Assembly (NCBI GenBank): GCA_004123355.1
Contig: SCHM01000002.1
Coordinates: 3,879,569-3,943,568, forward strand
Length of the DNA: 64,000 bases
Reading direction: 5' to 3'
Source of the DNA: Amphirosellinia nigrospora
Taxonomy: Eukaryota; Ascomycota; Sordariomycetes; Xylariales; Xylariaceae
Made by a program: the position numbers and the translations under genes. The notes beneath the pieces are model-generated. The model searched no databases. It was not told the DNA's origin and saw only the letters and a list, made by a program, of their open reading frames with translations. How positions within the stretch are numbered: position 1 is the stretch's first letter; every line of letters starts with the position of its first letter. Positions 36,864-49,130 of the stretch are shown in pieces.

Positions 36864-38392
36864 ATGTCTTACCGTATCGGTATGTTGACTTACTACTTGT
36901 TCCAATCTCCCATTGATTTTTCCACCTGGGCGTCGCGTCTCGGAGGTTTCCTCTGTGACCTCTCTACAAGTTTCGCCCAGCAATAGGCGACAGAACACAA
37001 GCCCTCGCTCGTGTTTCTGGGTTCTAGAGAAGCTGATTACATATATTTACCCTCAGCGATAGAACCAAAATAACTGATGCGTATCACACAGAAATCTCTC
37101 CCAACAACCGCGCCGGCTGTCAGGACAAGGTATGCAAGGACAGCGGAAACAAGATCACCAAGGGCGAGCTGCGCTTTGGCGTCTGGTTCGTCGTGCCTGG
37201 TACTGAGCACGGATCCTGGAAATGGCGCCACTGGTATGGCCTACCCAACCGCCATGAGCAATATCTCGTTCCCATTGCCTCTTGTGCTAACCCTGACTGT
37301 GCAGGGGTTGCGTCTCCGGCAAGACCATTTCGAATGTCCAAGAGTCCATTAGAAAGGATGATGGCTATGATTGGGATTTGTTGGATGGCTATGACGAGAT
37401 TCCGTATGAACAGCCTCTTTTCATATCATATTCGTCTCACTTTACTTACTTCATAACAGCGACCCTGAGATCCAGGCCAAAATCAAACGCGTCGTAGAAC
37501 AGGGCCACATTGATAACGATGATTTCAATGGCGTAAGTTCCCTCTGAAGCCTCTTCTCTATACCCCACGGAACGAGCGTTGAATACTGCCCATCCATTTA
37601 TGATCTGCCAGCCTATTTCTATTTTGCATGATCGCCACGTATCTCTGGGCCTTCAATCTACGGTTGTCTAACTGTAGTATTAGGATCCCGATTTCAACCT
37701 ACCTGGCAAGACCGCGATCCGTGGTCGCCCCAAGAAGCCCAAGGCCGATGAGGAGCAGGTAAGACTAGATACGTCAATCCTACTGACTGATAGTTTGGCT
37801 TACCTTATAATTTAGGGTGACGAAGACACTGCACCTCCTACGAAAGCAGCGCCAAAGAAAGCCGCCGGTGCTAAGCGTGGCCGCAAGAAGGTCGAAGAGG
37901 ATGAAGAGGACGGAGAGGAACCTGAGCCTGAGCCAGTTAAGAAGAAGGCTCGAGCTGGCCGCAAAGCTAAGAAGGCTGATGACGAGACGAAGAAGAAGAA
38001 GCTCCCGATGAAGAAACGCGGCGCCCGCAAGGCAAGAAGGTTGACGAGGACGAGGAAGCGAATGATGAGGAGGAAGATGTGAAACCGGCGAAGAGAGCTC
38101 GTGGCCGTAAGGCTAAGAAGGATGACGAGGACGAGGCGGCCGAGAGGAGGTGGCACAACCAATCAAGAAAACTCGCGGCGGCCGCAAGGCTAAACCGGTC
38201 GAACCAGTCGCCGACGAAGTCGAGGACGAGCTTGTTCAGGAACCCGAGGAGCCTGCCCCTGTGAAGAGAGGCCGAGGCAGAAAGGCAGTCAAGAAGGAGC
38301 CATCCCCTCCCGCGGACGAAGAGGAGGCAGAGCCAGAGCCCGTCGTCAAGACCGTCGCGATCGGTCGCAAACGCCGCGCCCCCCGTGCATAA
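36864..38392 (+). CDS. PARP-type zinc-finger protein with AT-hook-like tail, frame-disrupted
   Basis: The N-terminal domain is a PARP-type zinc finger, a module that binds nicks and strand breaks. It reads EISPNNRAGCQDKVCKDSG, then KGELRFGVW, then WKWRHWGCVSG. Candidate zinc ligands are the two Cys of CQDKVC and the HWGC His and Cys. It is spread over short exons: exon 1 36864-36879, intron 1 36880-37091, then junctions within RHW and near DGYDE. From about 37685 the protein becomes a long tail alternating acidic runs with basic blocks GRPKKP, RGRKK, AGRKAKK, RGRKAKK, GGRKAKP and RGRKAVKK, several with the RGR core of AT-hooks. The protein ends in GRKRRAPRA at 38392. Two or more frame changes occur at 37980-38150 within repetitive AAG/GAG codons. 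The poly(ADP-ribose) polymerase catalytic domain is absent. It is probably a nuclear DNA-binding protein; its exact role is unknown. Confidence 0.82.
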
Positions 38393-39367
38393 GCGTGGCG
38401 CAGAATTTGTTCAGCTGACTGCTGGTTTCCGACCTCAAGGCCTGGTACGACGCGCAGTCGCGTCACCACCCCTTGTAACTAGTTATTGCACTCATTGCCC
38501 GGTTTGTTTCCTACATGTCATGTTTCGGCTGTTTGTGTGTATTCAGTCTCATTCCATCATAAGTCGATGGAACTTCTCTTGCGGTAATGACGAAAAAAAA
38601 AAAAGGTGGTATAGTCTGCGCGAGTGCGTAATTCGGACTGAGTGAGTTAGGCGATAAGTCTTGGGGAGGAAGGTTTATGTGTATGTATACTGGGCTATTA
38701 CTTGCCCACTGCTGAGAACCTTGCTGGGATATGAGACTTTGATCTCCGAATCAAAATTAATAACCTCGCGGCGACGAGGGTTTCCATCTGCTTAGTCACC
38801 TACTCTGCTACTGTTTTGGTGAATTGTTGACTGGAATTTGAAGTTTACATTCGCAAGCAAAGCACTTTCAAGATGTATTGTGAGCTTTAATTATCATTTA
38901 TGAACTTGTGAGGGGATTGATTCTTATTAGCGCCTTCAATCGGTACTACGTCTGAATATGATGGCTTCACTTACTGTACCTAGGTATATAAAAGTCTTAT
39001 ATCTCCGCTAGCTAAACATTGCATTTACACCTAAATCTCAATTCTTTTCCCCTCTACGTTATGTCAGTGTTCTATAACATTATAGAATATGATAGCAAAA
39101 TAAGACGAAGGCTTCTGTTTTAAGTATATACGCCTAGCTGGCCGTGGCAACTGGCATCTGACTGCTGCCAACTGTGGCCGGGATGGATTCTACCCACTCA
39201 CAAGCCTAACAAACGTCACTGATAAGCTTCATGTACATCAACTGTACGCACTGGTTGTCTGATGCCACTAATCAGGACCAATGTTCGGGTATTTTGCACG
39301 GTCCTTTTCTCTCCCACCACTGCTGTCCACATTACCCGCGCCCTGCACATGAGGCGGGCTTAGCAAG
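38393..39367. other. Intergenic spacer between zinc-finger gene and EMC1
   Basis: About 1 kb, AT-richer towards 38900-39120, with no recognisable gene. It contains an A-run at about 38592-38604 and should include the EMC1 promoter at its right end. Confidence 0.5.
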
Positions 39368-42362
39368 ATGTATTTACCCTTCCAGGCGCTGTCGCTGACT
39401 GTCCTTCTGGCCCTGCCTGCCACCGTCCGCGCCGTTTTCCAAGACGAGGTCGGCCATATCGACTATCACCACGAACTTCTCGGCGTCCCCCAGCGCGAAA
39501 CCACATTCTTCCACCGACCCCGAACAGAAGAGAAGGCCAGCCTACTATACACTCTCAGCGATCTCGGCGTGCTCGGTGCTGTCAATCCTAGCAGTGGTGC
39601 CGTTGTGTGGCGACAGTTGCTTGCCGGCAATGTCACCGATGGCGGGGGTTTTCTGCGCGCCGCCGAGCATCAAACATGGTTAGCCGGCGCATATGGCAGT
39701 TCTGTAAGCGTGTGGGATGCTCTAACCGGTCGAAATGTATGGGCATTGGACTTCGACGGCACCATTAAAGACCTTGAGGTCATGGAGATAACCGAGCGGG
39801 GGAAGGATGTGTTAACTCTCCACCAAGAGTCAGGGGTAACGGTTACGAGGAGAATAGACGGCACCAAGGGACACGTCGTATGGGAACATAGAGACGTGAA
39901 CAAGGATGTCCCTTGCAAGTGAGCACGAGCTTGGAGAAAATATTCGTCGTCGCTTTGCATGGGTCACTACTCTCGTACAGTTTAAATATCATAGTGCTGG
40001 ACACCTTGACTGGCAAGAAGCTAGATGAGATCCCGCTTGGCACGAAGAATGAGGTTCAGAAGCCTGAAGACGTCATGTTCGTCGGTGCCAACTCGGCTGC
40101 CCCTATCGTCGCATGGACAGATACCGGGAAGACCAAGCTGAACGTGAACGTGCTTGGTCTTAAGAACAAGCAGCAGTTCCCCCTTTCCGCCGACACGGTA
40201 GACGTGGAAATCCACGCGCCACACACTATCCAATCCTCGCCTCATTTTTTGGTACAAAGCCGAACAAAGTCCGGCAGTAGAGCGGACATCTTTCACATTG
40301 ATCTGAAGAGCAACGCCATCACGAAGGCGTACGAACTTCCCTTACTTGAGGGCGAAAGCGCTTTTTCGACTAGCTCATCGGGCGCTAACGTGTACTTCAC
40401 GAGAGTCACGGATGATGAGGTCATTGTAACTTCATCTACTTCACATGGTATTCTTGGTCGATGGCCCCTGAAAGCAGAGGCCGAGAAGCTTGGCGCATTG
40501 CATGGCGTGTCCGAGGTTATCAAGAAATCCGGGGATAGCTACGCCGTCAGGGCCGTTGTGGTGAGAGACTCGGACGATTGGACGCAGATCGTCAATGGCG
40601 AAATTGCGTGGACACGCCTCGAAGGCTTAAGTGGTGCTGTTGCTGCCACTTGGGCTGAGATTCCTGAGTCTGAGGACTTGGCAAGAACTCTAGAGGCTGA
40701 AGCTGACAGCAACCCCTGGTCAGCATACGTGCATCGTGTCAATCGACATATCAATGACCTACAATACCTCCCCGGTTACCTGCAGTCCATCCCTACACGC
40801 CTTCTTAGCAGCATCCTTGGCTCTGAGAGCACCGAGTCTACGGACGAAGTCATAAGGGATAGCTTTGGCTTTAACAAGCTTGTTGTTCTGGCAACTAAGC
40901 GTGGAAAGCTGTATGGTCTTAATGCCGGTAATCACGGAAAGATAATATGGTCGAAGAACGCCAACGAGGGAAAACAATGGGATGTGAAAGCCATCCATGC
41001 TGACAATGCCAAGGGTCTTGTTACCGTTCGGGGCTCGGACGGCCAATTCATCATCGTAAAGTCCGATACGGGTAAAACCGTCGGTGAAATGCAGTCTGGC
41101 CTGTCCCCACTCATAGATGGTGCTGTTGTTGTAGACAGCAGCGCTGGGACCTGGCTTTTACCTATTGAACGTGGTGGCAAACTCGCCGACGTTGAGATTG
41201 GGCGGGCTCCTAAGCAGACGGTGGTCACCCGCACAAGTGAGAATGAAATCCAAGGCTTCCGTTTTGTCGAGAAAGATTCATTAGCCTCGGCAATCTCTGT
41301 CTGGAGCTTTTCGCCTTTGGCTGGACAGCATATTATTGATGTTGTGGCTCGCCCACAACATGACCCTATTGCATCAATTGGCCGAGTCCTTGGTGACAGG
41401 ACAGTCAAATACAAGTACTTAAACCCCAACACGATACTCGTTGCTGCCATCGACAAGGCGGCCTCCGTACTATCCACCTATTTACTAGATACCGTATCCG
41501 GACAGGTTCTAGCTTCCGCATCTTATGAAGGCGTTGACCCTAACAAGGACATCACTTGCACTGTCTCGGAGAACTGGTTCCTTTGCACTTACTACGGCCA
41601 ATACCAACTCCGCGAATCAGAAGCACAAAACCTCAAGGGTTACCAAGTCGTCATCTCTGATCTGTATGAATCCGAACTCGCCAACGACCGCGGCCCCTTG
41701 GCGACGCAGCCAACTTCTCCTCTCTCAACCCCGTCGACTTCCCAACCGGTCCCGCCCTCCCTCAGTCGTCTCCAAGACCTTCATCTTATCCGGGCCCATC
41801 ACCTCTCTAGCGGTGACGCAGACGCGGCAGGGAATCGCAGTTCGACAGCTCCTGGCCTACATGCCCGCATCGCACTCGATCATCGGAATCCCCCGGATGC
41901 TGCTAGAGCCCCGTCGGCCCGTGGGGCGCGACCCACAGCCGGCGGATCTCGAGGAAGGGCTCTCACGCTACATCCCGGCCGTCGAGCTCGACCCCCGCAT
42001 GACGGTCACGCACGCCCGCGACGTGCTCGGCGTCCGCGAGGTCATCGCCGCCCCCGCCATCCTCGAGAGCACCTCCCTCGTCTTCGCCTACGGCGTCGAT
42101 ATCTTCGGCTCGCGTGTCCACCCCTCTGCTGCTTTTGATATCCTTGGGAAGGGTTTTAAATAAGGTTACGCTCATCGGCACTGTCGTGGCGCTTTTTGTT
42201 GGGGTGCTTGGGTTGGGTCCTATGGTGAGTTTCTCTCCTTGTCCCCCTTCCTCTCCATTTAGTGTGCACGGGTGGTATTATGGTCATGTATGAATGTGTA
42301 TGCTAACAATATGATAGGTTCGGAAAAAACAAATTAATATGCGATGGCAGGCTCCGATGTAG
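39368..42362 (+). CDS. EMC1: ER membrane protein complex subunit 1 (EMC1), frame-disrupted
   Basis: EMC1 is the large lumenal subunit of the ER membrane complex, which inserts and folds multipass and tail-anchored membrane proteins. It starts with a signal peptide (MYLPFQALSLTVLLALP) followed by VFQDEVGHIDYHH. A PQQ-like beta-propeller region follows (KASLLYTLSDLGVLGAVNP, VVWRQLLAGNVTDGGG, IIVLDTLTGKKLDEIPLG). The conserved C-terminal domain includes GIAVRQLLAYMPASHSIIG, RDVLGVREVIAAPAILES and YGVDIFGSRVHPS. A membrane helix (TLIGTVVALFVGVLG) comes next, then an intron at 42225-42317 and a last exon VRKKQINMRWQAPM. Length of about 968 residues is normal. Four homopolymer length errors break the frame: a short C-run at 39910-39912, short C-runs at 41694-41697 and 41759-41761, and an extra A at 42158-42160. 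With these allowed for, the whole protein reads through. Confidence 0.94.
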
Positions 42363-43426
42363 AAAAGGGCCAATGACTGGTGTCCAACGAGATGGACATC
42401 TTTGGAACGGTCTACAGTGTATCTGACAGATGAATATACACGGTTCTAGTTCGCGTCGATTTATGTCGTATTGTGGTTGAATACACCGAAAAGTAGATGC
42501 ATGCATACCTCGTATAGCCTACCAGTGGGCAAGTACTGCCACTTACTTTATGAGGAAGGAACTGGGCATACGAACTACATAAGGAAATTCTGTGGGATTT
42601 CCCTGTAGCAGACCCCCATCTCTTCTACATATCAATATATTCTCTCATATCATTCCCTCTACCTACCTACCTGGGTCGTTAGGTGCTTAGTAGGTAAGAT
42701 ATGCGAGCATTATCGGGCAGGCACACTGTATTTTTAGCTGTTGGGGTTTTCTGCCACCTCACATAGGCGATCACATCCCACAGCCTCACTATTACGTGGT
42801 CAAGCTAACTACCTAAACTCGGGCAACCTCTATGTACCTAAGGTAGGCAGCTACGGCCTATGTTATGTATATGTGGAGTAAGGTACTAAGTCATGGTGCT
42901 GGGTCACTAGCAGGTAGGTAGGTACCTCCATCACCTCTACAACAATAATACAATCACACAATGGCATTACCTACCTGGCACTTTTTCCAATTCTTTAGTA
43001 CGCCCAGAATTTAAACCTAAGCCTTATCTGATTTACTGCCGTTCACCTCATAGTTCCGTTTGTCCCTTATGGAGTCCATCATGGCTTTGCCTCTCCAGTC
43101 TCCCGACTAGTTGTTTGAGAGAGTCGTATTGGGGGCGGCGCGAACGCGGACTTGCATGCCGCCTGGCCGCCTTGTCTGCCTGAACAGTACTTATGATTTT
43201 TCAGCCATTGTCATTGCTTTCTGTCCTCAACAAATTGAACCATTTCCATGCAGCCATCATTTTTTCCGACCTGAGATTCACATTCGGGTAACCAGTGCCA
43301 TGTACTTGACAGTTTTTTACATAATCTGAAGACAACATAACATTATTAGAATTATTCTCGCTCTTTGCCACATAAATTCCCCTCCATTAAATACTGTAGC
43401 GGGGAAATTCTAATCCCGCTTGTTTA
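42363..43426. other. Intergenic spacer with TACC/GGTA-rich repeats
   Basis: 1.1 kb with many short TACCTACC, TAGGTAGG and GGTACCT motifs (42655-42970), a simple-sequence habit also seen near 18140, 20880 and 24200. There is no recognisable gene. It forms the boundary between the housekeeping and accessory halves of the window. Confidence 0.6.
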
Positions 43427-46400
43427 ATGAAGTCGGTCGCAGGGTGCAAGAGACGTCCGAGTGATGTCGACAAACACTCAGCTCCATACCCGCTGAAGCG
43501 GCCAAGATACACCTTCGAAGACAACAATACTACCTCAGAAGGGACGAATACAGTAAATGAGAGAAAATTCACCAACAGCGATTACACAGTTGGCTGGGTG
43601 GCTGCACTTCCAATAGAGAGAGCTGCGGCTTTGGCTATGCTTGATGAGGTTCACCAAAAACTACCAAAGGAGATTGGCGATACCAACAATTACACCTTCG
43701 GTAAAATTGGGGTCATAACATTGTCATCGCAAGCTTACCAGATGACGGGTACGGCACAATCAATGCTGCCACCGTAGCAGGTAACATGCACCGGACCTTC
43801 CCCTTCTTAGCGGTGTTTCTGATGGTTGGCATCGCCGGCGGAGCAGCCGGAACGTCTGACGTGCGTCTAGGCGACGTGGTAGTCAGCACAAAACTGATTC
43901 AGTATGATCTGGGGAAAGCTCTGGGTGAAGACCACTTCGAGACAACTGCCATCCCGCACCGGCCATCGCAAGAACTAAGAACAGCTGTGGCAGCGCTCAA
44001 GGCGCAACACGAGATGGAGCCATCGAGAATACCAACTATTATTCGTCAAATCGTTGAAAGAAGACCGCAGATGGAAAAATACGCCTATCAAGAACCACTC
44101 AAAGATTTACTATTCGAAAGCGCATATGAACACGCTGAATCACATAGTACCTGCGAGCAGTGCGATCAATCGAGAGTAGTTGAAAGGACACCGCGGAGTA
44201 GTAAGGACCCCATTATTCATTATGGTTATTGCATCCGGCGACCAAGTCATTAAATATGCAACGACAAGGGACAAGTTAGCCAAACGATTCAAAGCCCTCT
44301 TTTCGAGATGGAAGGGGCCGTTTCGTAGAGAGCCTTCAGTGCTGGTCATCCGTTCTATTTGTGACTATGCGGATAGTCATAAGAACAAGCAATGGCAACG
44401 ATACGCAGCCGCTACAGCTGCGGCATATACAAAAGAACTTCTTGGGGAAATGCCTATTGTAGAGAGCCCAGCGTCCAAGACTGGTGGGTGGCCCCCTTCG
44501 CAACGAGATTGTACTCGGCTTACAGTTATATCTCAGCTGCAAAAGAATTATCACCAGATCAGAAGAGACTCCTCATGGATTCGTTGTCATTTCCAAGCAT
44601 GCACTCTCGAGAATGGAACATAGAGAACACCCATGGCAAGTCTTGTGAATGGATTCTACAGCATACCACCTATTCGGAATGGCTAGACCCCGAACACTAC
44701 CCAGAAAACCCAGGATTTTTTGGATTCGAGGAAAGCCTGGTGCTGGCAAGTCAACATTGATGAAGTTTATCTCTACGCACGTATCAGATAGCTATGCTAC
44801 CGTTATCTCATTCTTCTTCAATGCGAGAGGGACCGACTTAGAGAAGTCGGTAGAGGGGATGTACCGATACCTATTACATCATGTTAGAGAAGGTCCCGGA
44901 TCTTCAATTACTCGATCATCCCATCTCCATCTTTTATCTCGCGACAACCCGTTTAATTGGACTATTGGTTTCCTCCAGGAGCTCTTTTCCAAAGCGATAG
45001 CTAGTCTCTATCAGCAGGAACTAATATGCTTTGTTGATCCCTTGATGAGTGACGTCTTCAAATACGGAGGATGGTCAACTACTTTGAAACTCTGGGAGCC
45101 TTGCGTCAAAAAAAAGTTTAAAGCTTTTCATATGCTTCTCAAGCCGCATTACCCAGCAATCTCAATCAAGGCCGTCTAACGTTAGTGTTGGAAAACGAAT
45201 ACGGCCAGACCTCGACCTCGAGAGTATGCGAACCAGGAGCTTGACTTTAGAGAAAACACAGGGCCCCAGAATTAATAAGTGCGCTCCTGGAGAAGCAGCT
45301 GTGTTTTCTATGGGTCGCCTCACCGTCCGCATTTGAACGAGGACTTCGGGAGTCGTATGTATCACGGTGGCTTGAAAAACCAACTAACGAGATCCCTCTG
45401 AGCTTCATGAGCTGTTCCAGATATTCTGAAGAAAGATACTAAGAACGTAGATGATCTATTGTATCAATACAATGGATACTTACGCTAAGTCGCCCTCCCC
45501 CTAAGGAGTATTACTGCGCAATGGCGTTTGGGCTAGGTTTGGGTGAGGATTGTCTAGCCGAATGGAAACCCGGGAAAGCTACGATAGATCAAATGAACCG
45601 ATTTGTCTTAAGCTCCTCTAAGGGGCTTGCTGAGTTACTAAGTCTCATTATCCGACAGTTCAGTTTATTCATGAATCCGTATGAGATTTCCTTATCAAGG
45701 ATTCTGACGTGCTCTGGCCCGAGGTTGAAATGATTTCAAAAGCCTAATCATGATCGATTGAAAGAATCTTGTTATGCTTATATCAAAGCATGTTCCTCCA
45801 TGATGAAGGGCTATGACTTAGAACTCGGATTTGACGAAGATATGGAAGAGGATGCCATCAAAGTGGAAAGATTCCCTTTTAATTACTACGCCACTGAACA
45901 TGTTCTATATCATGCTGATATGGCCGCAGTTGGCGTGTCACAGCAAAGCTTCCTTGAGACGTTTGATCTTCAAACTTGGATTAAGCTATACGAATGGGGC
46001 CACGGCGGAGATTACACTTTGTCTGCAAACATAATCTACGTGCTTGCCTATCAAGGTCATGCTCGGCTTATCGGCAGTGCTTCTGCTCTCTCTGGTTCCA
46101 CAGTACATGTTTATGGAGAGAAGTACAAATATCCTCTGATCGCGGCTTTGTACAACAGCTATAATGAAGCGGTTGATGCCATTTTACATGCAACAAACCC
46201 TCGCGTAGATGATGACGACTCCCTACTACAGCTTCTACCCGATTTTGGGGCCATTATCGATCAGAGTGACACACTTTCGTGGGCTATAATAGCTAAGCAT
46301 GAGAAAGCAACGTCGTTTTTGCTTGATCAGGGCGCCATGCCTGATACCCCCTTTCTATATGAAAACGAACATAGACCTGGTAAAGCTTATACGAACCCCC

Positions 46401-47676
46401 TATATTTCGCCGTGGCTCATGGCTGTCAAAATATATTACGGCTACTACTCAATAAGGGCGCTAATGTTAACTGGAACAATGGAGATGGTGAGACACCTCT
46501 GTTCGCCGCGGTTCAGTCTGAATCGGCCGAGATTGTACAACTACTGCTTTATGCAGGCGCTAATGTTGACTGGAAGAATGAAGATGGTGAAACACCTCTG
46601 TTCGCTGCGGCAGAATCTGGGTCGACCGAGATTGCACGGCTACTGCTTGATGCGGGCGCTGATGTTGACGGGAAGAATGAATATGGCCAGACACCTCTGT
46701 TCGCCGCGGTTCGATATGGATCGACCGAGACTGTACAGCTACTACTTAATGCAGGCGCTAATATTGACTGGAAGAATGAAGATGGTGAAACACCTCTGTT
46801 CGCTGCGGCAGAATCTGGGTCGACCGAGATTACACGGCTACTGCTTGATGCAGGCGCTAATGTTAATTGGAAGAATAGATATGGTCAGCAGACACCTTTG
46901 CATCTTGCGTTTTGTTATGGATCGACTGAGACTGTACGGCTACTGCTTGATGGAGGTGCCAAGATTGACTCAAGAAATGCGCGTGGTGAAACACCAATGT
47001 TCCTTGTAGCCAGATCTAAGTTACCGGAAGCTATAGAGCTACTTGTCGAGAGAGGCGCCAAAACTGACTCTAAAGACAAAACCGGCCGAACACCATTGTT
47101 TTCAGCGACCAGACACACGAATTTTTGGAAAATGCAAGAAAACTAATCGAAAGCGGCGCAGAGGTCGATGCAAAAAATGATTTCGGCTGTACGCCTTTGT
47201 TCTATGCCATCGTTAATAGAAGCCCCAGCATTGCAAAGTTGTTACTTGACAACGGGGCTGACGTTAACACAATCTCCATATCTTTGCAGACACCATTGCT
47301 TTTTGGCCTCATTGAATACTGCGAAGAAGTGTTCCAACTGCTTCTGGATCGAGGTGCTAATGTTAATGTATCAGATAATAATGGCATGACGCCGTTGCAC
47401 ATGGCTATTGAGGAGAGGCGCGACAAATATGTTATTCTGACCCTTATAGCCCGAGGTGCTGATATTAACGTATCAGATCATAGGGGCATGACGCCGTTGC
47501 ATACGGCTATTAAGAAGAGTTTCCCCAAAGATTTTATTGAGACCCTTATAGCCGAAGGTGCTGATGTTAACGTACCAAATAATAATGGGTTGACGCCGTT
47601 TGCATTTTGCCTGGATAATGTCACAGATAAGTGGACATACAGAGTGCCACCAGGCACTGGGGCACGTACTCTATAG
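43427..47676 (+). CDS. Fungal NLR: nucleoside-phosphorylase-like, NACHT, ankyrin repeats; frame-disrupted
   Basis: Three-part STAND/NLR architecture. First, after a basic leader, comes a PNP/UDP-phosphorylase-like domain: DYTVGWVAALPIERAAAL (43590), GTINAATVAG-like sequence, FLMVGIAGGA (43810), LGDVVVSTK and VLVIRSICDYADSHKN (44340). Second is a NACHT NTPase with Walker A GKPGAGKST (about 44735) after NPGFFWIRG, and a degraded LICFVD Walker B region (about 45020). Third, from about 46390 to 47630, are twelve or thirteen ankyrin repeats (ETPLFAAVQSESAEIVQLLL and similar). Such proteins are thought to sense non-self through the repeats and signal through the N-terminal domain. The ankyrin part is one long frame (45758-47146) plus one shift, while the first 2.3 kb need about eight or more frame corrections, many at homopolymers (45293, 45318, 45332). 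Error-ridden sequence or true decay are both possible. Confidence 0.85.
46565..46960 (+). repeat. 198-bp near-identical internal duplication in ankyrin repeats
   Basis: Sequence from about 46568 recurs 198 bases downstream at 46766 with only a few mismatches over roughly 100 bases (for example GACTGGAAGAATGAAGATGG then ACACCTCTGTTCGCTGCGG). The offset equals two 33-residue ankyrin units, so a pair of repeats was recently copied or homogenised. Confidence 0.88.
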
Positions 47677-48156
47677 CTCGGGAGATCTTAGAGTGTATAT
47701 AGGCACTCCACGCACTATTGTATAGGACTTCTACTACTAGACCATCTGAATATACTTCTCTTGAGCCCTCTGGAGAGTGCATTGGTTATGTCTTGATATT
47801 GCTGACGGAATGAGCCATGTGGATCACAGCCGTTGATGGAAACTCAGCAGTGTGCTGTCAGTTTGAGGGCTAGTTCCTAATAATCTCTTGGAGGGCGAGG
47901 CGGCGCAAACTCTCAGCGGCCGAAGAATTCGATATATATAGAGTTCTATATGAGCATCTAAGGGTTGCATGAGCTTGTAAAATTATTTGATTGAGTTGTT
48001 CACGGCGAGAGTCAGAAAGGATAGTTATTGCAGCGTAAATGGGTTCTGTTAATATACATCGTGCTTATGATTCTTTCCTCCCCGAATAAACTTGCTGCGG
48101 TTCACGATCGAATGATAAAAGACTGATCGCTTCTATTGTATAGATGAGTTACAAAG
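47677..48156. other. Intergenic, converging 3' ends
   Basis: 480 bases between the NLR stop and the stop of the leftward CorA-like gene. There is no recognisable gene; it should hold both 3' untranslated regions. Confidence 0.5.
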
Positions 48157-49130
48157 TTATACCAAAGATCCTATAGTCAACTTTGGCTCATCTTTAGGCG
48201 ACGACAGGGCAGTGCGCTGCCGTAGAAAATGCCAAGCAACAGCCGTCAAGAGAGTTGTTGGCACAGCGAATGCCCAGTATATCCAGAACTTATCAGAAAT
48301 GGCCCAGCCCGAGTCAGCGCTGTAGTCAAAAAACGACATACTGAAGATAGCAGAAATGAATGTCGGCGGCAGGAACGTGAGGGTAACGAAGGCGATCGAC
48401 TTCATGGTGACGCTATCCGACTGCGTCGCAAGCCCGATCTTAACGGACGTGCTCGCGTCATGCTGGGCTACAGTGTTGAAAGCGAGCTGAATCTCATTAA
48501 GCATGCGCTTCTCGTTGGAGGCCGAGCGGCAGCGCAAGCTGCTGATGAAGCTCTCGTAGAAATGAAGCTGGGAATGGATTTCTTGTACGCCATCCTCATC
48601 GTCGAGTGTCTGCATCAGGCCTTCGTGACAGGCCAGCATACGTTTCACCGTCTGTGTGGCCACGTCGAGAGTTTCGGACACGTGGATAGCATGTCGAGCG
48701 ATATCGTGTAAGTGTCTGTAGTCGGGCTCTGGCCTGCCCTTAGGCGGGGTCTGTTTCTCGACGTTCCTGACTTGGTCGCGAATGGCCCAGACTGCGGATT
48801 CTTGGATTCGCGCCACCTCACTCAGTGTAGATAGAACCAAAATGGATATCGGAGACTATCAGTGTCGGGAGTTGCGAGTAATTCCATGAATTGCCGTGCG
48901 ATGGTTGGAGGTGTATCGAATGCGAGTATAATGGTCTGATGAGTTGACTTATTCCATCGTATATATATGTTAAGCTTATACCAGCGATATTTGGCCCCCT
49001 CATCAAGTTGCTTCATCTCGAAATATACCCATGTATCTGGATTCATGATTAGTCCAACACAGCAACAACCTTGGGACGTGCGGTTCTGGTGAGCGTAGAG
49101 GTACCTATGTGATGAGTAGTGACACGACAA
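48157..49130 (-). CDS. CorA-like magnesium-transporter-family membrane protein, frame-disrupted
   Basis: The coding strand shows an N-terminal fragment (49130-48822) with LIMNPDTWVYFEMKQLDEG, NQTIILAF-like HQTIILAFDTPPT and ending DSLRYPFWFYL. It continues in another frame with TLSEVARIQESAVWAIRDQV, a long helical region (ARHAIHVSETLDVATQTV, LHFYESFISSLRCRS) and the C-terminal membrane pair, IAFVTLTFLPPTFISAIFSM and FWIYWAFAVPTTLLTAVAW. This is the arrangement of CorA/ZntB-type proteins: a large soluble helical domain followed by two membrane helices. The GMN signature of true magnesium channels is replaced by MSFF after the first helix, as in many fungal CorA-like proteins, so transport activity is uncertain. 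A single-base frame change near 48830 separates the two parts. The N-terminus is probably incomplete; further exons upstream were not recognised. Confidence 0.78.

Noticed and set aside
27843-42362. Calling ATR, the zinc-finger gene and EMC1 pseudogenes because of frame breaks
   Set aside because: The breaks are single-base and many sit at homopolymers. Protein motifs, splice sites and catalytic residues are otherwise intact, and such genes are normally retained.
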